Source: Paraniabella ginsengisoli
GTDB lineage: Bacteria; Bacteroidota; Bacteroidia; Chitinophagales; Chitinophagaceae
Length of the DNA: 64,000 nt
Assembly (NCBI RefSeq): GCF_022513635.1
Contig: NZ_JAKWBL010000004.1
Location: 558,001 to 622,000 of the forward strand
Direction: 5' to 3'
Shown: one piece after another, positions 18,501 to 28,180 of the stretch
How positions within the stretch are numbered: the first letter of the stretch is position 1
Layout: every line of letters starts with the position of its first letter
Translations under genes and position numbers: made by a program
Notes under the pieces: generated by a model
What the model was told of the DNA's origin: nothing
Databases searched by the model: none
What the model saw: the letters and a program-made list of their open reading frames with translations, nothing else

Positions 18501-19201
18501 ATGAATAATGTAATAATTACAGGTGCATCAAGAGGAATAGGATTTGCTATTGCCGACATTTTTGCTAAAAACGGGTATAATTTATTTATTACTTCCCGAA
18601 GTGACTTTAACCTGTATCAGGCAATGGAGGCGCTGCAAACCAAATACAGTAACATAAATATAAAAGCTAAAGCGTTTGACCTTTCTGTTAAAGAGGAGGC
18701 ATTAGCTTTTAGCGAATGGTGTTTAACTTATACGTCGCCGGATATTTTAGTAAACAACACAGGCGTATTTGAGCCAGGCAACATTAGCGATGAACCAGAT
18801 GGAGCGTTGGAGCGTCAGATAACTACCAATTTGTATAGCGCCTACCATGTTACACGGGCATTACTTCCTGCAATGAAAGAAAAAAGCAAGGACACATTTT
18901 TAATATTTGTTCGATAGCCTCTTTGCAAGCATATCCAAATGGTGGCGCCTACAGCATTAGCAAATATGCGTTACATGGTTTTAGCGCCAACCTACGCAAC
19001 GAATTAAAACCGCACGGCATCAAAGTAACATCAGTGTTTCCGGGAGCGGTATTAACAGATTCCTGGGAAGGATTTGATAATAGCACGAATAGAATTATGG
19101 AAGTTGAAGACATTGCCAAAATGATTTTTTCGGCATCACAGCTTTCTCCTGCGGCTTGTGTAGAAGAGATTGTTTTAAGGCCTCAACTGGGCGATTTGTA
19201 A
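18501..19201 (+). CDS. Short-chain dehydrogenase/reductase (one missing base)
   Basis: A classical SDR of 233 codons after repair. NAD(P)-binding TGASRGIGFAIA near residue 7, NNTG (VNNTGVFEP) near 90, and the catalytic YSISKYAL near 150 are all present. The frame breaks in the T5 run at ~18897-18901; one more T converts DTFLIFVR-stop to DTFFNICSIASLQA, restoring the catalytic Ser strand. Start ATG at 18501 is chosen over 18477 because it places the glycine motif at the usual distance. Substrate unknown; the C-terminus resembles small 3-ketoacyl-reductase-like SDRs. Confidence 0.85.
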
Positions 19202-19244
19202 TCTAACAAAAGAGCACATAATATTTTTTAATCATCAATAAATA

Positions 19245-19309
19245 TATGGCATCGGTTTTGTGTCACTCCCTTCTGCTGTGGAATATAAATCATCCTACAT
19301 AAACGACGA
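19245..19309 (+). repeat. Dispersed intergenic repeat, TGGCATCGG type (copy B)
   Basis: ATGGCATCGGTTTTGTGTCA starts an element ending CCTACATAAACGACG, the same ends and spacing as 13511-13574 with diverged middle. Located between the SDR and batD genes. Confidence 0.6.
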
Positions 19310-19368
19310 CGAACTCACATATTGGTCACACCGAAACGGTCAGACCAGTTAAACACCACACTTTACTA

Positions 19369-20764
19369 ATGAAACATTTTTTTGCATACTGCTTCTTTTT
19401 CTCACCGCTACACTGCATGCGCAAGATGATGAGTATGTGTCTCTTGAAGATAGGTTAAAGAGCAATATTTTTTAAAGGTTGAAGCTAGCAATACAGATTG
19501 TTTTGTGGGAGAACCGATCATTGTTACTTACAAATTGTACAGCGCCATGGCGTCGGAGTCGAGTATTGTACGCAGGCCCTCTTTTGATGGGTTTGAAGTA
19601 AAAGATTTGAAAGCTGGATCTGATGGTTTAGCGTCAAGAGAAACAATAGATGGTGTTGGTTTTGATGTTCATACAGTTTTAAAATTGCAACTCACTCCTT
19701 ACAAAGATGGAAGGTTGTCGCTGGGAACACTTACAATGCGCAATCGTGTAAGACTTGTTAATGCAAACGGCAAAAAAGATCCGATACTTAATGGTGTGAA
19801 TGAAGGATACTCATTAGACAATGGATATTTTAATTTGTCTGTAACTTCTGTTCCTATACCGATAATTGTAACTGCATTGCCGGGCAACACAACACCGTCA
19901 ACAAAATTTGATGGTCTGGTCGGCGATTTTAAGATGGATGTACAACTGGCAGAAAAAGTATTAGCACCAGGAAAAGCGGCTGCTCTTACTATTACCATTA
20001 CCGGAAAAGGAGATTTTAGCAAGATCAAACAACCGGAAGTTCAATGGCCTGACGAAGTAGACGTGTTGCCAGCCAAAGTAGATGAAGACAAAACGCAGAG
20101 CGCTGACGGAAGCGGCTATAAATCTTTTGAAATTCCTTTCACAGTAAATGATCCGGGCAAGTACACCATACCTTCTATCAAGTTTGCCTTCTTTGATGCT
20201 GTAAATTATAAATATAAAACGATCACCAATATTCCGATTGAGTTCAGCGTTGTTCAGGAGGGAGGCACCAACGCTTCTGTGACTGCTACAAATGGAAACG
20301 AGGAAAACAAGAACTTCATTGTATTATCCATATTGGTTTTGGTAGTTCTGATTATTGCGATTTGGCTAACATTCCGCAACCGGAAAAAGAAACAACCGCA
20401 TAGCACACAAAAAGCACAAAAGAATTTAGGTATTCAGAAGATAGAACCTTTAGCAGCTATGACGGTAGAGGATATTCTAAAACCTGCGGCAGATGCCCTT
20501 CATCATTCGGGCAATAGTTTTAGCACGCAACTCAAACAGGCTGTTATTCGGTTTTTTGAACAACGATTGGTGTTGCCTCCTGGTTCATTCAATCAAACCA
20601 TGATTAGCAGCTATCTTTCAGAAAGTAATATCCCGGTTCAAAAACACGATGCTATATTATCGCTGTTTAATGAATTGGATATGGCTATATATAGTGGCGG
20701 AATAGCTGAGGCCGACAGGCAAACACTTCTTAATAAAACAAGAAGTTTGCTGATGCGGTTATAA
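19369..20764 (+). CDS. batD: BatD-like protein (two missing bases)
   Basis: Restoring one T in the T7 run at ~19375 and one in the T6 run at ~19469 links a signal peptide (MKHFFCILLLFLTATLHAQ) to the long frame and gives 465 codons. The mature part starts VEASNTDCFVGEPIIVTYKLY and consists of beta-rich repeats; PGKYTIPSIKFAFFD and a TM helix (NFIVLSILVLVVLIIAIWL, near residue 310) precede a cytoplasmic tail of ~140 residues. These are traits of BatD of the aerotolerance (Bat) group, which are membrane-anchored proteins next to VWA-domain BatA/B in many Bacteroidota. No batA/B/C neighbour is present here, and the protein is shorter than many BatD, so this may be an orphan paralogue. Confidence 0.78.
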
Positions 20765-20783
20765 CACCGTTTCCAATAATATA

Positions 20784-20922
20784 AACCACATAGTTACGTA
20801 GGACATCAGGATAAAAAGGAGACGTAAAAACACATAATCGTTTAATAGCTGATGGTCTATAATCCGCCTTTGGCGGTAACTATATCAACTCAAGTATTAA
20901 ATACTATATTCCCTATGTGGTT
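20784..20922 (+). repeat. MITE-like repeat M1 (139 bp)
   Basis: Perfect 10-bp terminal inverted repeats: AACCACATAG at 20784-20793 and CTATGTGGTT at 20913-20922. It aligns end to end with the inverted copy at 42120-42260, sharing an AAGGAGAC block, a TCGTTT block and a CTATAATCC block in the same order. It also contains CCGCCTTTGGCGG, a compact hairpin. It fills the gap between the convergent batD and DUF3817 genes. No coding frame; no clear target-site duplication. Confidence 0.75.
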
Positions 20923-20941
20923 AAGTTTTTTCGTCGGAGTT

Positions 20942-21256
20942 TTATACTGTTTTTACTTCCGGATACTCTTTCTTCAGCCTTGCATCTAACACAAAAGTTC
21001 CGAAAGGTAATAATGAAGCAATAAAAGCACCCAAAGCTTTCCAAAAGCTCCATTTAAAACCGATCCATACTTTTAACAGGTATATACAGAATAAAACAAA
21101 TAAAACCCCATGCGCCCAGCCTACATATTTCACTCCTTCGGGAATGTTGGCAAGATATTTAAGAGGCATGGCAATTAACAACAGCAAGAGGTAAGAAATC
21201 CCTTCTAAAAAGGCAATTTGCATAAATATTTTGAGATCCTTGAACGGGCGCTTCAT
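20942..21256 (-). CDS. DUF3817 integral membrane protein
   Basis: A 104-residue protein of three predicted helices. FLEGISYLLLLLIAMPLKY, VGWAHGVLFVLFCIYLLKV and LGAFIASLLPFGTFVLDARL are the DUF3817 signature segments. Function unknown; many Actinobacteria and Bacteroidota have it as a single small gene. Monocistronic here, between a MITE-like element and the DUF1501 gene. Confidence 0.9.
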   Translation of the reverse strand: MKRPFKDLKIFMQIAFLEGISYLLLLLIAMPLKYLANIPEGVKYVGWAHGVLFVLFCIYLLKVWIGFKWSFWKALGAFIASLLPFGTFVLDARLKKEYPEVKTV

Positions 21257-21455
21257 GCTTAAAGTATTTTCTCAGGAAAACAGTTTAATGCTAAAATTGT
21301 TTAAACTTTTGATTTTAAAATAGATTAAGCATCATCTTCCCGCTAATTAGCGCCAATGTAAAACACCGCAAATATTCGCTGATATATTTTCTGCGAAAAT
21401 CTGCGCTAAAAATTTGCGTCTATCTGCGGGGTACTTTTCCAAAAAATAAATAATG

Positions 21456-22657
21456 TTACACAAAGGCCAGCATGTTATAACTTCCCCTAAAACTTTATCA
21501 GCATCAGCGTTTAACCAGTTCTTTAAGACAGTTGCATACACATCTTTAAAATCTACATTATAGGTAAGATCACCATCTTTTAAATCTGTAAGCTTAGGCA
21601 ATGCATTTAGCATACCTTTTTGCTTTAAACCACCGCTGATCAAAAACATATTATTGGCCGTGCCATGATCTGTTCCATTACTGGCATTTTGCGCAACACG
21701 TCTTCCAAATTCAGAAAAAGTGAAAAGTAATACATCGTTCATACTTCCATTCTTTTTTAAATCGTCAGTAAAGGCTTTTATGGCGTCGTTCATTTGTGTG
21801 AAAAGCCTTGTCTGTTGTGCATCCTGGCCTACATGCGTATCAAAACTTCCTAAAGAAATATAGTACACTTTAGTATTTATTTCAGAGTAGATCAATGATG
21901 CGATGGTCTTAAAGCCATTCCCTAATTCTGTATTGGGATACGCTGCACCAGTCGGATGCAGGCGGCTTTGTTTAAAAATATAATCTGCAGACGAAAGTGT
22001 TTGCGCCATTGTTTTATAAAGATATTCTACCGGCTCTTCATCGTGATGATCTGCACTATGATTCTTCATCACCTCTTTAAAAAACTTCTCATTAGAAGTG
22101 CCATATAATCTTTTGGGATCTTTTACTGCAATGGCGTTGGCCTGCTCTCCCTTCAATGCCAGACTTAATACATCATCTACTTCCAGCGCCTGTGTTGGTT
22201 TGTCGCAGCCGCTGCATTGTGCATCTAAATAGCGGCCAATCCAGCCCGTATTCCAGTATTCATCGCTTTTACTTCCAGAATGCCAGATATCCATACTCCT
22301 AAAATGGGAACGATCGGGATTTGGATAGCCTACATTATTTAAAATGGCCAAGTTGCCTTCATCATACAATCCTTTAAGCGCTGTTAACGAAGGATGAAGG
22401 CTTACTTCATCGGTAAGTTTGGCCGTTTTATCCATTTTTATTCCAAGGCTGGGACGCAGCTTATAATAGATATCATTTCTAACCGGTATCACTGTATTTA
22501 ATCCGTCATTACCACCGCTTAACTGTAATACCACAACAACTTTATTACCAGGAGGCACCAAAGCTTGCGATTCAAATGCCTTTAAAAATTTCGGCATCAT
22601 CATAGATGCGGTAGCCAGCGAACCAATTTGTAAAAACTCTTTCCTTTTTATTAGCAT
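21456..22657 (-). CDS. DUF1501 protein (one missing base near 3' end)
   Basis: DUF1501 proteins belong to the alkaline-phosphatase/sulfatase-like fold and carry twin-arginine-like or Sec leaders. Visible: MLIKRKEFLQIGSLATASM leader, VVVVLQLSGGNDGLNTVIP, NPDRSHFRSMDIWHSG, YYISLGSFDTHVGQ, LFTFSEFGRRVAQNASNGTDHGTA. The end is frame-shifted at about 21482: with one base restored the protein stops at VLGESYNMLAFV, 400 codons. Read as is, it runs into unrelated sequence to 21347. Start 22657 is taken since the leader begins there. It follows the DUF1800 gene by 42 bases, the usual pairing; such pairs are considered secreted proteins of unknown substrate. Confidence 0.88.
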
Positions 22658-22699
22658 GACAATAATTTTAGAGTGTCCATTGTCCATGGACAAAAAGAA

Positions 22700-24168
22700 T
22701 CAACACATTTGATATTCCGGCGTACTCATTAACTGAACAGTAGCTGATTTGATATACGCTTCGCGTGATGATTGATCAATGCTTTTAGCAACAGCTTCCT
22801 GAACTTTTGATTTGTCTATTTGAAAAAGATTTTTCTTAATTCCTGTAAACAATTCTTCCTTTTTAATTTTTTGATATTTTCCAACATATTGTTGCCAATC
22901 TATTTTGGCATCAATCGCACCATAACGTTTTTTCTGTGGACTAACCGGTTTCTCTGGTACAGCAGCAGTTCCATCAGTTTTTCGGCCCATCATCATATCG
23001 TCATCCTGCTTTGGCGCTACATTCAGTTCGTCTTTATCATTGAACATTTGTGGAATGCGCAACCGCATCATCAAAGTGCTGCTATCTATCCAAGCCCGGC
23101 CGCCAGCCCAGCCAGCCACATTCGGCGGGTAGAGCAATTGCTGTCCCAATATTTTTGAAGATTGAATAAAGCATAATCATTATCAAGTTTCATGGGGATC
23201 ATACGTTGAATGCCAACAATCAGCTCCACTGGCGATTTGATACGAGCGCCAATATTCTTGGCATCATAAAACCATTTGCTGGTAAAAATGGTTTCCATCA
23301 AAGCAGAAATATTATATTTACTGCTATAAAATTGGTCAGCCAATTGCGTAATGATCGCCTCGTCTGGCTTTTCATTTACGAAAAAGGTATAAATTTTTCC
23401 GGTGATAAATTTTGCTGTTTGCTTGTTCTCCAGAATTATATTCAACACATCATCGCCATTAAAATTTCCTGTTTTGCCTAAGAGGGTTTTTTCTCCATCA
23501 TCATGATAATTTTCCCGAAACACAAACTCCCCTTTACCTGTTGCAGTCCAGCCGGTAAAGGCGCGAGCTGCTTCTTTAATATCTTTTTCGGTATAATTTC
23601 CACGACCTAAAGTAAACAGTTCCATTACTTCGCGGGCGAAGTTTTCATTCGGACGACCTTTACGATTTTGCTGATTATTCAAAAAATATAACATAGAAGC
23701 AGATCGTGACACCTCCCGTAACAACGTATCAAAATCACTGAGGCCGTGCTTTCTGAAAACATGTAATAATAATTGGTTATAAAAAATATTGTTGTTTCTG
23801 CTGGCGAAATGTCCATGCCAGAAAAAAGCCATTTTTTCCCGCAGTTGTGCAGATGTCGTTACCATTTCTTTTAACCAGTAAAGATTTAAACTTCTTACCG
23901 CCGCCTGTTGCATGCGATTGATTTCCCGGCGCTTTGTATCATCATCCAGATTTTTTCTTTTGCCTGCATCCTGAAGTTGTTCGTACAGATCAATAAGAGT
24001 ATCATCAGCAACATTAATATATTGGGGTTCTTTTTCAGAAGCCTTTGCCAATGCATTATAATATTTTTCTGGACTATATTTTGGCAAGTCATCCAATTGC
24101 TCCACAGCTGGACCAAATCCCGCACGCCATAATAGATGCTGGTTTCTTAACTGGTTTGAAATTTCCAT
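22700..24168 (-). CDS. DUF1800 protein (one missing base)
   Basis: The family is seen in HLLWRAGFGPAVEQL at the N-terminus, EKMAFFWHGHFAS, NENFAREVMELFTLG, EAARAFTGWT and, after the break, LLYPPNVAGWAGGRAWI. The break is in the A5 run read at plus-strand 23152-23156; one more A converts NLQKYWDSNC into NLQKILGQQLLYPP, giving 489 codons. DUF1800 and DUF1501 are nearly always adjacent and often exported together. No signal peptide is evident at this start (MEISNQLRNQ). Confidence 0.88.
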
Positions 24169-24287
24169 GCAACAGCTTTTTAATAGGACAATGGGTTTAT
24201 TGAAAGGTTTAAGAGAAGGAAGAAGTTAACATGTTGATATGTTAACAAGTTAATAGATTTGTCGATCATTCAAGTGTTCGTTTATAT

Positions 24288-24341
24288 AAGCTGCCATGTA
24301 TTTTATTGCTGAATTGTGCGACGCAATTTCGATGCCACATG
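24288..24341 (-). repeat. Dispersed intergenic repeat, TGGCATC type (copy C)
   Basis: On the minus strand it begins TGTGGCATCGAAATTGCGTC and ends CATGGCAGCTTATATAA. The TGGCATCG...TTGCGTCGCACA core matches copy A at 13511. It is in the spacer between cytochrome c and DUF1800 genes. Confidence 0.55.
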
Positions 24342-24372
24342 TTAATTGCTGGTTCCATAAAAAGATCATAAA

Positions 24373-24398
24373 AAAGGCTTGCACATTGGCAAACCTTT
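24373..24398 (-). terminator. Terminator after the serS-cytochrome unit
   Basis: AAAGGCTTGC pairs with GCAAACCTTT (one internal mismatch) around a short loop; on the minus strand CCTTTTTTATG follows. It lies 23 bases past the cytochrome stop. Confidence 0.65.
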
Positions 24399-24420
24399 AC
24401 AAATACATTAAACAATCATC

Positions 24421-24704
24421 TTATTGCTTGGCTTTGGCTTTTACGTAAGCCATAAGATCACTTGTCTCCTGTTCAGACAATTTCGCTTTTTTGACATAGC
24501 CAGCATTAACTTTTCCTGTTCTGCAAATGTATGCTTGGGAATATGTGCTGTCTCATCATGATGGCATTTAGTACATTTTGCAGAGCTGATTATGGCACCT
24601 CCCGCGTCGATGGATGCTGCAAGTGCATTTGATTTTGAAGCCTTGGGAGAACAGGCAATGACAAATGTTGTTAACGAAATTAATGCGATGATAATTTTCT
24701 TCAT
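24421..24704 (-). CDS. Small c-type cytochrome lipoprotein (one missing base)
   Basis: A signal peptide with lipobox VIACS is followed by a single heme motif CTKCH and a distal Met (MLAMSKK) as sixth ligand candidate. The frame breaks in the T6 run at 24489-24494; one more base gives SKKAKLSEQETSDLMAYVKAKAKQ and a stop at 24421, for 94 codons. It is a one-heme class I cytochrome, likely an outer face or periplasmic electron carrier; partner not shown. It starts 8 bases after the serS stop, so the two are co-transcribed although functionally unrelated. Confidence 0.85.
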
Positions 24705-24712
24705 ACCGATAA

Positions 24713-25986
24713 TTATTTAGTTATAGCTTCCTTTCCGAAATATGAATGTAACGCTTTTGGCAATGCGATTTTATTTTCCTGTTGATTATTTTCGAGCAGA
24801 CAAGCCACAATACGCGGCAATGCGAGCGAGCTGCCGTTGAGAGAATGTACCAACTGTGTTTTGCCGTTTTCATCTTTAAAACGGATCTTCATTCGGTTGG
24901 TTTGATATCCCTCAAAGTTAGATACAGAGCTGACTTCCAGCCAACGTTCCTGCGCGGCGCTATACACTTCAAAATCGTAAGTAAGCGCAGATGTGAAAGA
25001 CATATCGCCACCGCAAAGTCTTAAAATTCGATAAGGCAATTCAAGAGATTGTAATAACTTTTCTACGTGAATCAACATTTCGGCTAATACTTCATAGCTT
25101 TTGGCAGGATGCACCAATTGTACAATTTCTACTTTTTCAAACTGATGCACACGGTTCAGTCCGCGCACATCTTTACCAAAACTTCCGGCTTCTCTTCTAA
25201 AGCAGGGAGAATAGGCGGTCATCTTAATGGGCAATTGTTCTGCCTTCACAATTTCATCGCGATAAATATTGGTAACCGGCACTTCCGATGTTGGGATCAT
25301 ATAAAAACTATCGGCGGGCATGTGATACATCTGCCCTTCTTTATCCGGCAATTGACCAGTTCCGTAAGCCGAGGCTTCGTTTACCATAAACGGCGGCAGG
25401 TATTCGGTGTATCCTGCATCGGTATTATAATCGAGAAATACTGTACCAGCGCGCGTTGCAGCTTAGCGCCCGCACCTTTGTATAATGGGAAACCACTTCC
25501 TGTAATTTTAGCACCGGTTTCAAAATCTACAATATCATATTCTTTAATCAGATCCCAATGCGGTTTTGCACCTGCGTGTAAAGAAGGCTTTGTGCCGCCT
25601 TCGCGCACCACTTCATTGTCTTCTGCGCTATTTCCTTTAGGCACCCCGTGCGCTGGCAAATTGGGTAACTGTATCAATGTTTGTTGCAGTTCGCCTTCTG
25701 TTGCAGACAACTGCTCGGTTATGGGTTGTAATTTATTTTTTAACTCCGCTACTTCTTTCTTTTTTAACTCAGCAGCTTCTTTATCGCCCTTTGCCATCAG
25801 GCCACCAATTTCTTTTGACGCTGTGTTTACCGAAGCCTGTGTGTTATCAAACTCTAATTGTAATTTTTTACGTTGATCGTCTAACGCGATCACCGAATCC
25901 ACCAACTCGGGGGTTTTAAAGTTTTTTACTGCCAGGCGGTCTTTCACTTCCTGCACGTTTTGCCTTATCACATTTACTTGTAACAT
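24713..25986 (-). CDS. serS: Seryl-tRNA synthetase (one missing base)
   Basis: Class II aminoacyl-tRNA synthetase. The N-terminal coiled-coil arm is seen at ~25-110 (KKKEVAELKNKLQPI and similar), then the catalytic core with motif 2 FRREAGSFGKD, VHQFEKVE and motif 3 NGSSLALPRIVACLLEN. The frame breaks in a short A3 run at 25436-25438; one more base converts QYFSIIIPM to QYFLDYNTDAGYTEYLPPFM, giving 424 codons, normal for SerRS. ATG 25986 (MLQVNVIRQN) is the start; an upstream ATG at 26025 would place the -7 element inside the gene. It is divergent from the MntA gene. Confidence 0.95.
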
Positions 25987-26003
25987 TTCGAATCTGTTTT
26001 GCG

Positions 26004-26011
26004 CAAAAATA
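26004..26011 (-). promoter_or_regulatory. Putative -7 element for serS
   Basis: TATTTTTG on the minus strand fits TAnnTTTG and lies 17 bases before the chosen serS start, supporting 25986 over 26025. Confidence 0.5.
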
Positions 26012-26055
26012 GAATCAATTGCCATTCTTTTCTGTTTTTTGTAATTTTACCTATT

Positions 26056-26352
26056 ATGAAATTTACAAGTACTAATGATATTATCAACCGCTTAAAGGTG
26101 CTGAAGCCCGCGCTACAGAAGAAATATCCGATAAGTTCGCTTGGTTTATTTGGCTCTTACGCACGTGGAGATTTTCATGAAAATAGCGATATTGATATAC
26201 TTGTAGAGTTTAATGGTTCGATTGGAATGGGATTTTTTCGCCTGGCTAATGAGTTGGAAGATGCGCTTTCTTCTAAAGTGGACCTTGTTTCCCGAAATGG
26301 TATTAAGCCACACTATCTGCCATATATTGAAAAAAATATAATCTTTATATGA
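26056..26352 (+). CDS. mntA: MntA-type minimal nucleotidyltransferase antitoxin
   Basis: A 98-residue MNT-fold protein. It has GS-X10-DXD exactly (Gly33-Ser34, Asp45, Asp47) and a third acidic candidate Asp76 in SKVDLVS. In HepT/MntA systems the MNT protein AMPylates a tyrosine of the HEPN toxin and so neutralises it; the intact motif suggests activity. Start 26056 is preferred to 25999, which would add a hydrophobic 19-residue leader. The stop overlaps the HepT start (ATGA), which indicates translational coupling. Confidence 0.88.
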   Translation: MKFTSTNDIINRLKVLKPALQKKYPISSLGLFGSYARGDFHENSDIDILVEFNGSIGMGFFRLANELEDALSSKVDLVSRNGIKPHYLPYIEKNIIFI

Positions 26353-26690
26353 GCGAAAGAAATTTGGAGCTTTGGCTTTTGGATATGCAGGAAGCTATCA
26401 ATCATATTTTAAGTTTTACGAGCCAGTTGAACTTTGACCAATTTTCATCCAACCTTCAGGTAAAACATGCGGTGCTTCATAATTTTGCCATTATTGGCGA
26501 GGCGTCTTCCAAAGTGCCGGACTCTTTTAAGAACGCTCATTCCGAAATATCATGGAGAGAAATTAAGGGATTTCGCAATTATGTAATTCACGAATATTTT
26601 GGATTGGATGATTCAATTGTATGGGATATTATTCAGAGCGATCTGCCTGATTTGCAAAAGAAAATGGTGGAATTATTGATGGAAGAATAA
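26349..26690 (+). CDS. hepT: HepT-type HEPN RNase toxin (DUF86)
   Basis: A 113-residue all-helical HEPN/DUF86 protein. The catalytic and modified motif R-X4-H-X-Y is present as RNYVIHEY (Arg76, His81, Tyr83), preceded by NFAIIGEASSKVP and WREIKGFRN, typical of HepT. Known partners cleave RNA or tRNA ends unless Tyr is AMPylated by MntA. It is directly coupled to mntA. Whether the pair defends against phage or only stabilises the locus cannot be told here. Confidence 0.88.
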   Translation: MSERNLELWLLDMQEAINHILSFTSQLNFDQFSSNLQVKHAVLHNFAIIGEASSKVPDSFKNAHSEISWREIKGFRNYVIHEYFGLDDSIVWDIIQSDLPDLQKKMVELLMEE

Positions 26691-26774
26691 GAAGCGATAT
26701 TTGCGTTTAGTTTGCTTAAAAAGTATTCCCCAAATTATAACTACCTTTAACATCTAATTTTTTAAACAGTTCAC

Positions 26775-27997
26775 TTGAAGTTCACAGATTTTAATTTCGA
26801 TGCACGCCTTTTAGAAGGAATTGAAGCATCTAACTACCAAAACGCCACACCTATTCAGGAGCAGGTTATTCCGCACATTTTAGCTGGAAGGGACGCTATT
26901 GCCTTTGCCCAAACGGGTACTGGTAAAACAGCCGCTTTTTTGCTGCCTTTAATTCATAATGTGCTTACCAAAAATGCAGATACCAACGGTATTAAATGTA
27001 TGGTGATCGTGCCTACGCGCGAACTGGCCATACAAATTGCACAGCATCTGGAAGGGCTCTCTTATTTTACTTCCGTTAGCTCCATCCCCATTTATGGCGG
27101 TGGTGATGGCCACAATTTTATACAGGAAAAGAAAGCCCTTACCATGGGCGCAGAATTTGTAGTTTGCACGCCGGGGAAAATGATGGCGCATATCAAAATG
27201 GGGTATGTAAAATTAGAAACGCTACAATACCTGGTGTTGGACGAAGCCGACCGTATGCTGGATATGGGCTTTTATGAAGATATCATGTTCATTATAAACC
27301 ATCTTCCTAAAAAAGACAGAACCTGTTGTTTAGCGCTACCATGCCGCCGAAAATTAAAACATTGGCGGGAAGCATCCTTCACAACCCGGTAGAAATAAGC
27401 ATTGCCATGAGCAAGCCACCGGAAAAAATTGTGCAGCAGGCATTTTTGGTTTACGATGAGCAAAAAATACCGCTGATACAGCATTTGCTTAAAGAAAAAC
27501 AATACCGATCGGTACTTATTTTTTGCAGTAATAAGCTAAATGTAAAAAACCTAACGCGCGACCTGCGTAGAAAAGGTATCAAAGCCGGAGAAATTCATAG
27601 TGACCTTGACCAGGGCGAACGCGAAGAAACGCTGGTTCAATATAAAAGCGGAAGGCTTCCTGTTTTAGTAGCAACCGATATTTTAAGTCGTGGCATTGAT
27701 ATAGATACGATTGACCTGGTTATTAATTTTGATGTGCCGCACGATGGTGAGGATTATGTGCATCGCATTGGCCGCACGGCTCGTGCCGCTGCCGATGGAA
27801 GCGCTTTTACATTGGTCAATCCCAAGGATCAACGCAAGTTTCAATCTATTGAAAGATTAATTGGAAAAGATGTAACCAAAATCAATATTCCCGAACATTT
27901 GGGCGAACAGCCTTCTTATATGTCTGGCCAGCGTAATGGCGGCGGCAGCAGCAAAAAAAATATTTTAAAAACAAAGGAAGCCGGCATCAGTAACTAA
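26775..27997 (+). CDS. DEAD-box RNA helicase, RhlE-like (one missing base)
   Basis: Helicase motifs in order: Q motif (NYQNATPIQEQVIP), I AQTGTGKT, Ia PTRELA, II DEAD in VLDEADRMLDMGF, III SAT, then IV LIFCSN, V TDILSRGIDID and VI HRIGRTAR. The frame breaks in the A6 run at 27309-27314; one more A changes KKDRTCC to KKRQNLLFSAT and gives 407 codons. The start is TTG at 26775 (LKFTDFNFDARLLEGIE), matching the usual start MKF of RhlE-type proteins. The C-terminal tail is short. It follows hepT by 84 bases. Confidence 0.93.
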
Positions 27998-28051
27998 CGT
28001 AAGCTTTAGGTCTTTATCCCTTTTCCAAAATACTGCAAAACGGGTCGCAAT

Positions 28052-28126
28052 CGTCATTTCGAACGCAGCGAAGCGGAGTGAGAAATCTCAAAAGAACAGT
28101 AAGATGTCTCCTTCGTCGACATGACG
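28052..28126. repeat. Palindromic intergenic repeat (CGTCATTTCGAACG type)
   Basis: CGTCAT at 28052 and ATGACG at 28121-28126 are terminal inverted repeats, with TTCGAACG / TTCGTCGAC inside, and GAGTGAGAAATCTC plus AAGATGTCTCC between. Elements with this CATTTCGAA...AGAAATCTC...ATGAC layout are common between genes of Bacteroidota. Located after the helicase gene and before the end of the M16 gene. Confidence 0.6.
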
Positions 28127-28180
28127 CACTTGACTTCTTGATTCATTTGCAAAAGATCTAAAAATCACATTAAACAGAAA

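Noticed and set aside
24210..24260. GTTAAC-rich inverted repeat upstream of the DUF1800 end as an operator
   Set aside because: Low-complexity AT-rich repetition (GTTAAC, TTGATATGTTAAC) with no spacing or position to suggest a site.
25109..25876. Long plus-strand open frame opposite serS
   Set aside because: It is fully antisense to SerRS, whose motifs and length are certain; the translation has low-complexity Ser/Cys-rich composition and no family features.
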